A stretch of 64,000 bases of DNA from Altererythrobacter sp. BO-6 (GTDB taxonomy: Bacteria > Pseudomonadota > Alphaproteobacteria > Sphingomonadales > Sphingomonadaceae), in assembly GCF_011047315.1 (NCBI RefSeq), contig NZ_CP049259.1, positions 2,647,001-2,711,000 on the forward strand, in the 5' to 3' direction. Positions 28,054 through 37,766 of the stretch are shown in pieces. Below the pieces are notes generated by a model. That model worked only from the letters and a program-made list of their open reading frames with translations. It was not told where the DNA came from and did not search any database. A program made the position numbers and the translations under genes. Position 1 is the first letter of the stretch; each line of letters opens with the position of its first letter.

Positions 28054-29369
28054 ATGAGGCATCGCCCATCGAAGTCATCCTGGTTGAAGATGACCGGTCG
28101 CTGAGCGAAGCGACATTGCAGGCGCTTAAGCTGGAAGGCGTCGAGGCGCGCGCGTTCGAGGATGCCGAAACCGCGCTCAAATCCTTATCCAGCGAGTTTG
28201 CAGGGGTGGTCGTCAGCGACATTCGCATGCCAGGCATGGACGGCCTGCAATTCTTCGCCCGCCTGCGCGAAATGGACGCCGAATTGCCGGTCATCCTGAC
28301 GACCGGACATGGCGACGTCGAAATGGCGGTCGAGGCAATGAAGGCGGGCGCGGCCGATTTCCTGGCCAAGCCCTATTCCTCGGTCGAGCTGATGCGCTCT
28401 ATCAGGCTGGCAGCTGAAAAGCGGGCGCTGGTGCTCGAAAACCGGCGCTTGCGCGGTGAATTGAGCCAAAGGAGCGAAGTCGGCACCCTGGGTTCGTCTG
28501 ACGCAGCGCTCAAGCTGCGCAACGTGGTCGATGCTGTCGCGCGTTCCGAGATTGACGTGATCGTTGAAGGGCCGGTTGGCTCCGGCAAGAGCTATGCCGC
28601 CCGGCTGATCCACGATCTCAGTCCTCGTTCCGGCAGGCCATTCGTGACCCTCGATGCAGGTATCATCGCGCATGAGGACGCCGAAATCTTGTTGTTCGGT
28701 CGCGAGCCTTCGGCCGGCCTGTCGCGCACCGGCTTGCTGGAACGTGCCAATGGTGGGACGCTGTTCCTTGACGAACTCCTTTTCCATTCCGATCACATCC
28801 ATTCGCGCCTGCTCGCGGTGCTCGACAGCAGGTCCGTCTTGCCGATCGGGGCTGATCGGGCACGCAAGATCAATGTCAGGGTCATCCTCGCCCGCAATCC
28901 CGCCGCGCAGACCGAGGCTGCGCCCCAGCGCGTCCCACTTGAGCAGCGTCTCGGAGCGGTGCGGATTACCATGCCGTCACTGGCCGAGCGACGTTCCGAT
29001 GTGGCCGAAATCTTTCGCCACTTCGTGCGCCTGCATGAACGCGAATTGCGACTTGAAGCGCGCGATATAGGGCCAGCCGAATGGCGTCATATCCAGACGC
29101 ACGACTGGCCCGGAAACCTGCGCGAACTGAGCGGCTACGCGCGCGCCTTCGTGCTCGGGCTGTCATCGTTCGACGTGCAGCCGGAGCTGATTGCAGGCGA
29201 GCGTTCATTGCAAGAGACCCTGGCCGATTTCGAGCGGTCGCTGCTTGAAGATGCCTTGCGCCGTTGCAGCGGCAATGTCGCCCGGCTTCAGGCAATGCTG
29301 CAAACGCCGCGCAAGACGCTTTATGACAAGCTTGCCCGCTACAATCTGAAGCCTACCGATTTCCGTTAA
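28050..29369 (+). CDS. dctD: NtrC-type response regulator lacking the GAFTGA loop
   Basis: The protein has 439 residues: receiver domain with phospho-acceptor Asp57 (VVVSDIRMPG) and KPYS lysine, AAA+ domain with Walker A GPVGSGKS (174-181), Walker B GGTLFLDE (235-242) and arginine residues in QRVPLEQRLG, then a Fis-type DNA-binding helix pair (CSGNVARLQAMLQTPRKTLY). The sigma-54 contact loop, normally GAFTGA after LFGHEKG, is replaced around residues 217-226 by REPSAGLSRT. Such proteins in other alphaproteobacteria can activate sigma-70 promoters instead. It overlaps dctB (ATGA) and is likely its partner. Regulation of dctA is inferred from position and the tandem palindromes. Confidence 0.9.
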   Translation: MNEASPIEVILVEDDRSLSEATLQALKLEGVEARAFEDAETALKSLSSEFAGVVVSDIRMPGMDGLQFFARLREMDAELPVILTTGHGDVEMAVEAMKAGAADFLAKPYSSVELMRSIRLAAEKRALVLENRRLRGELSQRSEVGTLGSSDAALKLRNVVDAVARSEIDVIVEGPVGSGKSYAARLIHDLSPRSGRPFVTLDAGIIAHEDAEILLFGREPSAGLSRTGLLERANGGTLFLDELLFHSDHIHSRLLAVLDSRSVLPIGADRARKINVRVILARNPAAQTEAAPQRVPLEQRLGAVRITMPSLAERRSDVAEIFRHFVRLHERELRLEARDIGPAEWRHIQTHDWPGNLRELSGYARAFVLGLSSFDVQPELIAGERSLQETLADFERSLLEDALRRCSGNVARLQAMLQTPRKTLYDKLARYNLKPTDFR

Positions 29370-29480
29370 AAGACGGTTCTGCGGGCCGGGATTTTCGCGC
29401 GAAGAAAGATGCTCTTCCAATCTGGACGCCGGGCTTCGCTGCTCTTACTCCGGGGCAGCACATGAGCGCAGGAGCAAAGC

Positions 29481-31418
29481 ATGCCAGCATCGAACAGCGA
29501 ATTCGTGAGCCGTCCGCAGCAGGTGCGCGATACCCACTGCACCGCGGAACAATATGATGCGATGTACCGCCGTTCGATTGAGGAGCCGGACACATTCTGG
29601 CTGGAACAGGCGCAGCGGCTCGACTGGATGAAAGCGCCAAGCAAGGGTGGCGAATGGTCGTATGACCCGGTCGAGATCAAATGGTTTGCGGATGGCACGC
29701 TGAACCTGTGCCACAATGCGGTTGACCGCCACCTGGCAGAGCGCGGCGATGCAACCGCGCTGATTTTCGAGCCTGACGATCCGGCAAGCCCCGGCCGCAG
29801 CCTGACCTATCGCGAACTGCACGCAGAGGTCGTGAGGATGGCCAATGCGCTCAAGGCACTGGGCGTGCGCAAGGGTGACCGGGTTACGATCTACATGCCG
29901 ATGGTGGTCGAAGGCGTGACCGCCATGCTCGCCTGCGCGCGGATCGGCGCGATCCACTCGGTCGTGTTCGGAGGATTTTCGCCCGAAGCGCTGGCAGGGC
30001 GGATCACCGATTGCGGCAGTCGCTTCGTGGTGACTGCCGACAGCGGACTGCGTGGCGGCAAGTCCGTGCCGCTCAAGGCCAATGTCGACGCCGCCCTGGC
30101 GCTAAATGGGGTCGAGGTGGATGGCGTGCTGGTGGTGAGGCACACAGGCGCCGATATCGCCATGAAGGATGGGCGCGACCACTGGTTTGGCGAGCTCGCC
30201 TCCGATGCCGATTGCCCCTGTGAGCCGATGCATGCGGAAGATCCGCTGTTCATTCTCTATACCTCGGGCTCGACGGGCAAGCCCAAGGGCGTGCTCCACA
30301 CCACCGGCGGCTATGGCGTGTGGGCGACCACAACCTTCCACTATGTGTTCGATTACCAGCCGGGCGAAGTGTTCTGGTGCACCGCCGATATCGGCTGGGT
30401 CACCGGCCACAGCTATGTCGTCTACGGCCCGCTGATCAACGGCGCCACTGAAGTCGTGTTCGAAGGCGTGCCGAACTATCCCGATCACGGGCGGTTCTGG
30501 GACGTTGTCGACAAGCACAAGGTCAACATCATCTACACCGCGCCGACGGCGATCCGCGCATTGATGCGCGAGGGCGATGACCATGTGACGCGCCGCAGCC
30601 GCGCCTCGCTGCGCTTGCTCGGCACGGTGGGTGAGCCGATCAATCCGGAGGCCTGGCGCTGGTATCACGATGTGGTGGGTGACGGTCGTTGCCCGATCGT
30701 CGACACCTGGTGGCAGACCGAAACCGGCGGCTGCATGATCACGACCCTGCCGGCGGCGCATGACATGAAGCCGGGCAGTGCAGGCAAGCCGTTCTTCGGC
30801 GTTCGCCCGCAACTGGTCGATAATGAGGGCGCCGTGCTTGAAGGCGCAACCAGCGGGAACTTGTGCCTCACGCACAGCTGGCCGGGGCAGGCGCGCACCG
30901 TTTACGGCGATCACGAGCGTTTCGTGCAGACCTATTTCAGCACTTACAAAGGCAAGTATTTTACCGGCGATGGCTGCCGGCGCGACGAAGACGGATACTA
31001 CTGGATCACCGGCCGGGTCGATGACGTGATCAATGTCTCCGGCCACCGCATGGGCACTGCCGAGGTGGAGAGCGCGCTGGTGCTGCATCCCAAGGTCAGC
31101 GAAGCGGCGGTGGTCGGCTATCCGCACGATATCAAGGGGCAGGGCATCTATTGCTATGTCACGCTGATGGAAGGTGAAGCGGAAAGCGACGAACTAGCCG
31201 CAGAATTGCGCCAATGGGTGCGCAAGGAAATCGGCCCGATCGCAACGCCCGACCATCTCCATTTCACGCCCGCGCTGCCGAAGACGCGCAGCGGCAAGAT
31301 CATGCGGCGCATCCTCCGCAAGATCGCCGAGAATGACTTTGGCTCGCTGGGCGACACTTCGACATTGGCAGATCCGGGCGTCGTCGACAGCCTGGTCGAG
31401 GGGCGACAGAACCGCTGA
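29481..31418 (+). CDS. acs: Acetyl-CoA synthetase
   Basis: Acs converts acetate, ATP and CoA to acetyl-CoA through acetyl-AMP. At 645 residues it has the family length. The AMP-forming core motif is [11 protein letters not shown], followed by [17 protein letters not shown], the [10 protein letters not shown] motif, and [22 protein letters not shown] at the hinge. The C-terminal [13 protein letters not shown] includes the lysine that is acetylated in Acs control. ATG 29481 follows AGGAG. It stands alone, 111 bases after dctD. Placement next to a C4-dicarboxylate system and an aldehyde dehydrogenase suits organic-acid catabolism. Confidence 0.97.
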   Translation: MPASNSEFVSRPQQVRDTHCTAEQYDAMYRRSIEEPDTFWLEQAQRLDWMKAPSKGGEWSYDPVEIKWFADGTLNLCHNAVDRHLAERGDATALIFEPDDPASPGRSLTYRELHAEVVRMANALKALGVRKGDRVTIYMPMVVEGVTAMLACARIGAIHSVVFGGFSPEALAGRITDCGSRFVVTADSGLRGGKSVPLKANVDAALALNGVEVDGVLVVRHTGADIAMKDGRDHWFGELASDADCPCEPMHAEDPLFILYTSGSTGKPKGVLHTTGGYGVWATTTFHYVFDYQPGEVFWCTADIGWVTGHSYVVYGPLINGATEVVFEGVPNYPDHGRFWDVVDKHKVNIIYTAPTAIRALMREGDDHVTRRSRASLRLLGTVGEPINPEAWRWYHDVVGDGRCPIVDTWWQTETGGCMITTLPAAHDMKPGSAGKPFFGVRPQLVDNEGAVLEGATSGNLCLTHSWPGQARTVYGDHERFVQTYFSTYKGKYFTGDGCRRDEDGYYWITGRVDDVINVSGHRMGTAEVESALVLHPKVSEAAVVGYPHDIKGQGIYCYVTLMEGEAESDELAAELRQWVRKEIGPIATPDHLHFTPALPKTRSGKIMRRILRKIAENDFGSLGDTSTLADPGVVDSLVEGRQNR

Positions 31419-31423
31419 TTGCT

Positions 31424-31454
31424 TTGACATAGACCTCGCCCAAGGCGGTGCTAA
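31424..31454 (+). promoter_or_regulatory. Possible promoter of the aldehyde dehydrogenase gene
   Basis: A perfect -35 (TTGACA, 31424-31429) lies just after the acs stop. The -10 is poor (TGCTAA at 19 bp spacing). It ends about 30 bases before the GTG start. Confidence 0.3.
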
Positions 31455-31483
31455 GGACGGCGCGATAACGCAAAGGAGGCCTT

Positions 31484-32917
31484 GTGACTGAATACCCCCC
31501 GCTTCAGCTGCTCATTGGCGACGAGAAGATTGGTTCATCCGCGCGCGACACGATCGACGTGCTCGATCCCGCGACCGGCGAAACGATCGCCGCATTGCCG
31601 AAAGCCACGAGCGCCGATCTCGACGCCGCGCTTAATGCGGCTGCGGACGGCTTCAAGCGCTGGCGCTCCACCTCGGCCGACGAACGCGAAGCGGTGCTGC
31701 GCAAGGGCGCGGCGCTGATCCGCGAGCGGGCAAAGGATATCGGCGCGGCGATCACCCGCGAGCAGGGCAAGCCGCTGAAGGAAGCGATTGGCGAGACGAT
31801 CTATTGCGCCATGCTGCTCGAATTCTACGCGGGTGAATGCAAACGGCTCTACGGCAAGACGCTGGTGCGCCCCGATGGGCAGCGCGTCGAAGTGCGGCAC
31901 GAACCGGTCGGGCCGGTGGCGGGTTTTTCGGCCTGGAATTTCCCCGCGCTCAATGTGATGCGCAAGGTTGGCGGCCCGCTGGCAGCGGGCTGCTCGGTAA
32001 TCGTCAAGCCTTCGGAGGAAACCCCGGCGGGCGGTCTCGGCATCGTCCGGGCGTTGCGCGATGCAGGCGTACCGGCCAACGTATTGCAATGCGTGTTCGG
32101 CGTGCCTTCGGACATCAGCGAACACCTGCTGGCGAGCCCGGTGATCCGCAAGGTCACCTTCACTGGCTCGACCGCGGTGGGCAAGCATCTGGCGAAGCTT
32201 GCAGCGGAGAATATGCAACGCGCCACAATGGAGCTTGGCGGGCACGGGCCGGTGCTCATTTTCAAGGATGCCGATATCGACAAGGCGCTCGATACGATGG
32301 CGGGCAACAAATATCGCAACGCCGGGCAGGTCTGCGTCAGCCCGACGCGTTTCCTGGTCGAGGAAGACGTGTTTGAGCGCTTCCGTGACGGCTTTGTCGA
32401 GCGGGCCAAGGCGGTCAAAGTCGGCAACGGGATGGAGGCGGACACCCAGATGGGCCCGATGGCAAGCCAGCGCGGCCCCGACGGGATCCAGGCCAAGCTT
32501 GCGGACGCGCTCGAAAAGGGCGCGAAGCTGGATGCGGGGGGCAACCGGATCGGCAACCAGGGCTTCTTCCACGAGCCGACCGTGCTCAGCGAAGTACCGC
32601 TGGATGCGACGATCATGAATGAAGAGCCGTTCGGCCCGGTCGCGCTGATCAACCCGATGAAGGGCTATGAAGCCATGGTGGAAGAGGCGAACCGCCTGCC
32701 CTATGGCCTCGCCGCCTATGCCTGGACGCAGGACGCGAAGCGCCGGATGCGGCTAGCCAGCGAGCTTGAGGCTGGCATGGTGGCGATCAACGGCGGTTCG
32801 GTAAGTGCCGTCGATGCACCCTTCGGCGGGGTCAAATGGTCAGGCTATGGGCTGGAAGATGGCGCGGAAGGCGTCGCCGCGTGCCTTGTCACCAAGACCG
32901 TGCACGAAAGCGCCTAG
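31484..32917 (+). CDS. NAD(P)-dependent aldehyde dehydrogenase, succinate-semialdehyde type
   Basis: The protein has 477 residues, the usual ALDH length. The catalytic Cys284 (NAGQVCVSPTRF) and general base Glu250 (MELGGHGP) are in place, with the cofactor loop FTGSTAVGKHL and oxyanion Asn in WNFPALNV. The overall pattern (EVRHEPVGPVAGFSAWNFP, NKYRNAGQVCV) matches the GabD/alpha-ketoglutarate-semialdehyde branch, which oxidises succinate semialdehyde to succinate; substrate precision is limited. The start is GTG 31484 behind AAAGGAGG. Its stop overlaps the convergent DUF1963 gene by 4 bases (CTAG shared by both stops). Confidence 0.88.
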   Translation: MTEYPPLQLLIGDEKIGSSARDTIDVLDPATGETIAALPKATSADLDAALNAAADGFKRWRSTSADEREAVLRKGAALIRERAKDIGAAITREQGKPLKEAIGETIYCAMLLEFYAGECKRLYGKTLVRPDGQRVEVRHEPVGPVAGFSAWNFPALNVMRKVGGPLAAGCSVIVKPSEETPAGGLGIVRALRDAGVPANVLQCVFGVPSDISEHLLASPVIRKVTFTGSTAVGKHLAKLAAENMQRATMELGGHGPVLIFKDADIDKALDTMAGNKYRNAGQVCVSPTRFLVEEDVFERFRDGFVERAKAVKVGNGMEADTQMGPMASQRGPDGIQAKLADALEKGAKLDAGGNRIGNQGFFHEPTVLSEVPLDATIMNEEPFGPVALINPMKGYEAMVEEANRLPYGLAAYAWTQDAKRRMRLASELEAGMVAINGGSVSAVDAPFGGVKWSGYGLEDGAEGVAACLVTKTVHESA

Positions 32918-33816
32918 TAGCAATCCCATTGATAGAAGACCTTGCTGAAGTCGCGCTTCAGCAAGTCTTCGCGCCGGATCAGGAACTGACCCTGACCGCT
33001 GTCTCCCCACATCATGTTCCGGTCATCAGTCCAGAGTTGCAGGAGCACGCGGTCGACGTCCTGATACTCAGGGCGGATGCGCCAGTCGGACTGGGTAAAT
33101 TCAGGGTGGCCGCCCACGCGGCTCTGCCCGAAGCCGTCTTCTAACGAAACCTCGCCTGCATAGGCATAGATCCTGTCCCATGCCTCTCGCTCGTTCGAAG
33201 GCGGCAAATGCTCGACGTCGCGTTCCATCAGCCATGAGTCGGTCGAGGGCTTGTGGCTGGTAGCAAACGGAACAAGCCGCACGCCCTTGGCAATTGTTTC
33301 CGGGAAAATCGGCGTATAGTCGTCAAACTTCTGGACCCCCTTGGTGCTGCCGACTTCGAGCCGTCCTTGCCCGCTCAGTGACTCGCGATAGATCACCCGA
33401 AAATCACCATTTTCGGGCTTTTCAAAATCCATCCCGTAGAGATCGCCCGTGCGGCTGATGAAGAATTGCAGTGCACCCGAAGTGGGATAGTCCGGCAACG
33501 GCGGCAACTCTCCAAAATCGACCTGCGCCAGAAACACCATCGGCTTGCCTTCGCGGTCCAGCGGCCATGTCTCGCCATCAGGCAGCCAAACGTACCCGCC
33601 AATTCGGCTGCCCCCCGCGGTGCGCGGCGCTTCCCCATCGGCGACCAGCGCGACGGCCGGTAGGCTGTTTGCCTCTTGCCAGGCTCGGAATTGCAGCACG
33701 TTCGGGTCTTGCGAAATGTCTACCTTGGCAGGCTCGGCATTGGCTGCGGTGCCTCCAAGTGTCGCGAGTAGCGCTGCGAGGATCGATCGCGGGAAGCGGA
33801 GGTAGTTCATCGGCAT
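32914..33816 (-). CDS. Secreted DUF1963 protein
   Basis: From ATG 33816 the protein has 300 residues with a signal peptide ending near ANAEPAK. The body has the DUF1963/YwqG pattern: GGYVWLPDGETWPLDREGKP, FLAQVDFGELPPLPDYPTSG, LQFFIS, and a C-terminal QLWTDDRNMMWGDSGQGQFLI. The family binds or processes unknown ligands. The open frame extends into the reverse strand of frmA, but signal-peptide position and codon use place the start at 33816 (33810 is also possible); no good ribosome-binding site is visible. It diverges from frmA with a 99-bp gap and converges with the aldehyde dehydrogenase gene. Function unknown. Confidence 0.78.
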   Translation of the reverse strand: MPMNYLRFPRSILAALLATLGGTAANAEPAKVDISQDPNVLQFRAWQEANSLPAVALVADGEAPRTAGGSRIGGYVWLPDGETWPLDREGKPMVFLAQVDFGELPPLPDYPTSGALQFFISRTGDLYGMDFEKPENGDFRVIYRESLSGQGRLEVGSTKGVQKFDDYTPIFPETIAKGVRLVPFATSHKPSTDSWLMERDVEHLPPSNEREAWDRIYAYAGEVSLEDGFGQSRVGGHPEFTQSDWRIRPEYQDVDRVLLQLWTDDRNMMWGDSGQGQFLIRREDLLKRDFSKVFYQWDCY

Positions 33817-33915
33817 CGGAATATGCGCAAGTCGCCGTGCGCGCCACAGGAAATGCGTACTACTTGCTTCGCGTGCGGACTCGTACCAATCCGGTGAGGA
33901 ACAGGAGAATCGCCG

Positions 33916-35028
<1,113 letters not shown>

Positions 35029-35035
35029 TCCGCGC

Positions 35036-35539
35036 ATGACGAGCGAGGAGCGGCTCTATGCAGACCTTGCCGCGCTTGGCATCGAATACGCCGCGCATGA
35101 GCATATCGCCGTGTTCACGGTCGAGGAAAGCCGGCAGGTAGACGCCGAAATTCCCGGCGCGCACACGAAGAACCTGTTCCTGAAAGACGCTGGCGGGGTG
35201 TTCTGGCTGGTAACCGTGCCTGCCGAAGCGCGGGTCGACCTGAAGGCGTTGCCAAAGGTGATCGGGTGCAAGCGGGTGAGCTTCGGCAAGGCGGATGACA
35301 TGGAGCGGCTGATCGGGATATCTCCCGGTTCGGTCACGCCACTGGCGATGATCAATGCGGCACCGGGCAGCGTCACGGTGGTGATCGACGCCGGGCTGGC
35401 GGCGGCCGAGCGGGTCAATGTCCACCCGCTGCGCAATACGGGGACGTTCGGACTTGCGGGCGCCGATATCCTGCGCGCGCTCGAGCACTGGGGTCATGAG
35501 CCGGTTATAGCCGCGGTCCCGCACCAGGACGGGTCATGA
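35036..35539 (+). CDS. YbaK/ProXp-type aminoacyl-tRNA deacylase (free-standing prolyl-tRNA editing domain)
   Basis: The protein has 167 residues and consists of a single YbaK/INS-editing fold. HEHIAVFTVEESRQVDAEIPGAHTKNLFLKD carries the conserved substrate-channel residues including the catalytic-type lysine of KNLFLKD, and SVTPLAMINAAPGSVTVVID matches the GxxxP-type loop. Free-standing proteins of this type (ProXp-ala) deacylate alanine mischarged on tRNA-Pro when the synthetase lacks an editing domain. The start is ATG 35036, seven bases after the frmA stop. Its own stop overlaps the GNAT gene by 4 bases. Alanine specificity is inferred from the subfamily. Confidence 0.85.
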   Translation: MTSEERLYADLAALGIEYAAHEHIAVFTVEESRQVDAEIPGAHTKNLFLKDAGGVFWLVTVPAEARVDLKALPKVIGCKRVSFGKADDMERLIGISPGSVTPLAMINAAPGSVTVVIDAGLAAAERVNVHPLRNTGTFGLAGADILRALEHWGHEPVIAAVPHQDGS

Positions 35540-36117
35540 AGATCGAAGCTCTGACCGGCTCGGCGATCCTTCCCGCCATCCCGGCGCTGGCGGAGCTGCG
35601 CATCCGCGTGTTTGCCGAGTGGCCCTATCTCTATGATGGCGACGTGGCCTACGAAGAGGATTATTTGCGCGCCTTTGCCGCATCTGAAGATGCTGTGCTG
35701 GTGCTGGCGCGCGATGGCGAACGGATCGTCGGCGCCTCGACAGGATCACCTATGGCGGCGCAAGAGCGCGAAATTCGCGAACCGGTCGAAGCATTTGGCT
35801 TCGATACGTCCGAAGTCTTCTACTTTGGCGAGAGCGTGCTGCTGCCCGATTGTCGCGGGCAGGGGATCGGCCATGCCTTTTTCGACCAGCGCGAGGCGCA
35901 CGCCCGCGCGTGCGGCGCCCGTTACGCCGCGTTTGCCTCAGTCATCCGGCCCGACGATCATCCCGCGCGACCGGAAAGCTATCGCCCACTCGACAGTTTT
36001 TGGCTTGGACGGGGCTATGCCAAAGTCAACGGCCTCACTTGCCACATCGCCTGGCGCGATCACGGCGAAGCGGCCGAAAGCCCCAAGTCGCTGCAATTCT
36101 GGATGCGCGAGCTTTAG
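35536..36117 (+). CDS. GNAT-family N-acetyltransferase
   Basis: The protein has 193 residues. The acetyl-CoA pyrophosphate loop is in VLLPDCRGQGIGHAFFDQREAH, with the R/QGIG pattern of GNAT enzymes. Flanking features are IRVFAEWPYLYDGDVAYEEDYL near the N-terminus and SFWLGRGYAKVNGLTCHIAW at the C-terminus. The acceptor substrate cannot be read. It is translationally coupled to the deacylase gene (ATGA overlap) and so belongs to the frmA operon. Its stop overlaps by 4 bases the convergent stop of the frameshifted FAH gene. Confidence 0.87.
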   Translation: MKIEALTGSAILPAIPALAELRIRVFAEWPYLYDGDVAYEEDYLRAFAASEDAVLVLARDGERIVGASTGSPMAAQEREIREPVEAFGFDTSEVFYFGESVLLPDCRGQGIGHAFFDQREAHARACGARYAAFASVIRPDDHPARPESYRPLDSFWLGRGYAKVNGLTCHIAWRDHGEAAESPKSLQFWMREL

Positions 36118-37125
36118 ACCGCCACGACCTTCTGCTCGATCGCGCCGAAGATCGAGTGATTGTGCGCATCGCGCATTTCGATCCGCACGGTGTCGCCCGG
36201 TTGCATGAAGCGGGTCTTGGGTGCGCCGTCATAGATCGTTTCGATCATGCGGATTTCTGCGATGCAGCTGTAGCCGAGCCCGCCTTCGCTCACCGGCTTG
36301 CCAGGGCCGCCATCCGCGCCCTTGTTGCTGACAGTACCCGAACCAATGATGGTGCCCGCACACAGCTTGCGCGTCCTCGCGGCGTGCGCAACCAGTTGCG
36401 CAAGGTTGAACGTGGCATCGACGCCGGCCTCTGCCCGGCCAAAGGCGTCGCCATTGTAATCAACCATCAAGGGCAAGTGTATCAGCGAATCCTTCCACGC
36501 ATCCCCCAGCTCGTCCGGCGTCACCGCCACGGGTGAGAAGGCGCTCGCGGGCTTGGACTGGAAGAAGCCGAACCCCTTGGCCAGCTCGCCCGGGATCAGG
36601 CCGCGCAAGCTCACGTCGTTGACCAACATCAAGAGCTTGATGTGGCCTGCGGCATCCTCGGCAGAGACACCCATCGGCACATCGTCCGTAATGACGGCGA
36701 CTTCGCCCTCCATGTCGCAGCCCCAGGCCACATCGCCCAGCGGGAATGTCCTCGCGGGGGCTGAGGAAGCTGTCGCTGCCGCCCTGGTACATCAGCGGGT
36801 CGTGGTAAAAGCTTTCCGGAACTTCCGAGTTCCGCGCCTTTCGCACCAGCTCGACGTGATTGATATAGGCCGAACCATCCGCCCACTGATAGGCGCGGGG
36901 CAAAGGCGAGAGCGCCTCGCGCTCGTGGAAGCGCTCGCACGGCACCGCTTCATGCTCGACATCCATTGCCAGCACTTCCAGCTGCGGCGCGACCTCTGCC
37001 CAATTGTCGAGCGCGGCCTGCAAGGTCGGGGCAATATTGTCTGCCGCGCAATAACGGGTGAGGTCTTTCGAGACGACGACCAGTTTGCCGTCGCGAGTGC
37101 CGTCTTTGATGCTGGCAAGTTTCAT
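36114..37125 (-). pseudogene. Fumarylacetoacetate hydrolase family protein, broken by +1 frameshift
   Basis: The family hydrolyses fumarylacetoacetate to fumarate and acetoacetate, the last step of tyrosine breakdown. The N-terminal part (MKLASIKDGTRDGKLVVV onward, to about residue 127) and the C-terminal part (WGCDMEGEVAVITDD onward) lie in different frames. The break falls at 36740-36744; dropping one base restores EDIPLGDVAWGCD and gives a continuous 336-residue protein of normal length. Metal-ligand acidic residues (MEGEVAVI, LMLVNDVSLR) and GTIIGSGTVSNKG are intact in the second part. It overlaps maiA by 4 bases upstream. Given the intact pathway neighbours, a sequence error is plausible. 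Confidence 0.85.
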
Positions 37126-37766
37126 GAGCTTCTTTCTGGATTATCGATCTGGTTGTCAGGGTGCGCGCGCTGGAATGCGGGCAGGGCAAGGCAGGCCCGG
37201 GCGATGCGCATGATGTGTGGCTTGTCACTGAAATCGAACTGGAAGCGTTCGGCATTGTAGAACTGCGGCAGCAGCACGACTTCGAACAGCCCCGGTGCAT
37301 CGAACAGGAAATCTCCTGCGCCCAGCTGCGCCAGCCGCGCTTCCAGCGGCGCAAAGGTGCGCTGCAGCCAATGGCGGTACCAGATCTCGATCTCTTCCTG
37401 CGAATGACCTAGCGGGTCCTTGAGGTACTTCAGGACCGGCAGATTGTTCACCGCGTGGGTTTCAGTGGCGATGGCATAGGCCAGCTCGCGTGCGGTGTAG
37501 CGATCTTCCAAGTCGGCAGGCAGCAGCGGCTTTTCCGGATATGCCTCATCCAGCCATTCGAGCTGCGCCATCGACTGCGCCCGGTCGCGTCCGTCCGCCT
37601 CCAGCATCGGCACGCTGCCAAACGGGTTGCGGCTGGTGAAGGCTTCACCCTTCTGCTCGCTGGTGAGCAGGTTTACCGGAATATATTCGTAGTCGATCCC
37701 TTTCAGCTCCAGCGCGATGCGCAGCCGGTAGGTGGTGGAACTGCGGAAATATCCGAAGAGCTTCAT
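37122..37766 (-). CDS. maiA: Maleylacetoacetate isomerase (zeta-class glutathione transferase)
   Basis: MaiA converts maleylacetoacetate to fumarylacetoacetate with glutathione in tyrosine/homogentisate breakdown. The 214-residue protein begins [19 protein letters not shown], and the SSxxYRxRIAL motif contributes the zeta-class active-site serines. NPFGSVPMLEADG and the QSMAQLEWLDE helix bind glutathione. The start shares one base with the gcdH stop (TGATG) and the stop overlaps the FAH gene by 4 bases, so the three are translationally coupled. The next pathway enzyme directly downstream supports the isomerase assignment over a generic GST. Confidence 0.95.
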   Translation of the reverse strand: MKLFGYFRSSTTYRLRIALELKGIDYEYIPVNLLTSEQKGEAFTSRNPFGSVPMLEADGRDRAQSMAQLEWLDEAYPEKPLLPADLEDRYTARELAYAIATETHAVNNLPVLKYLKDPLGHSQEEIEIWYRHWLQRTFAPLEARLAQLGAGDFLFDAPGLFEVVLLPQFYNAERFQFDFSDKPHIMRIARACLALPAFQRAHPDNQIDNPERSS

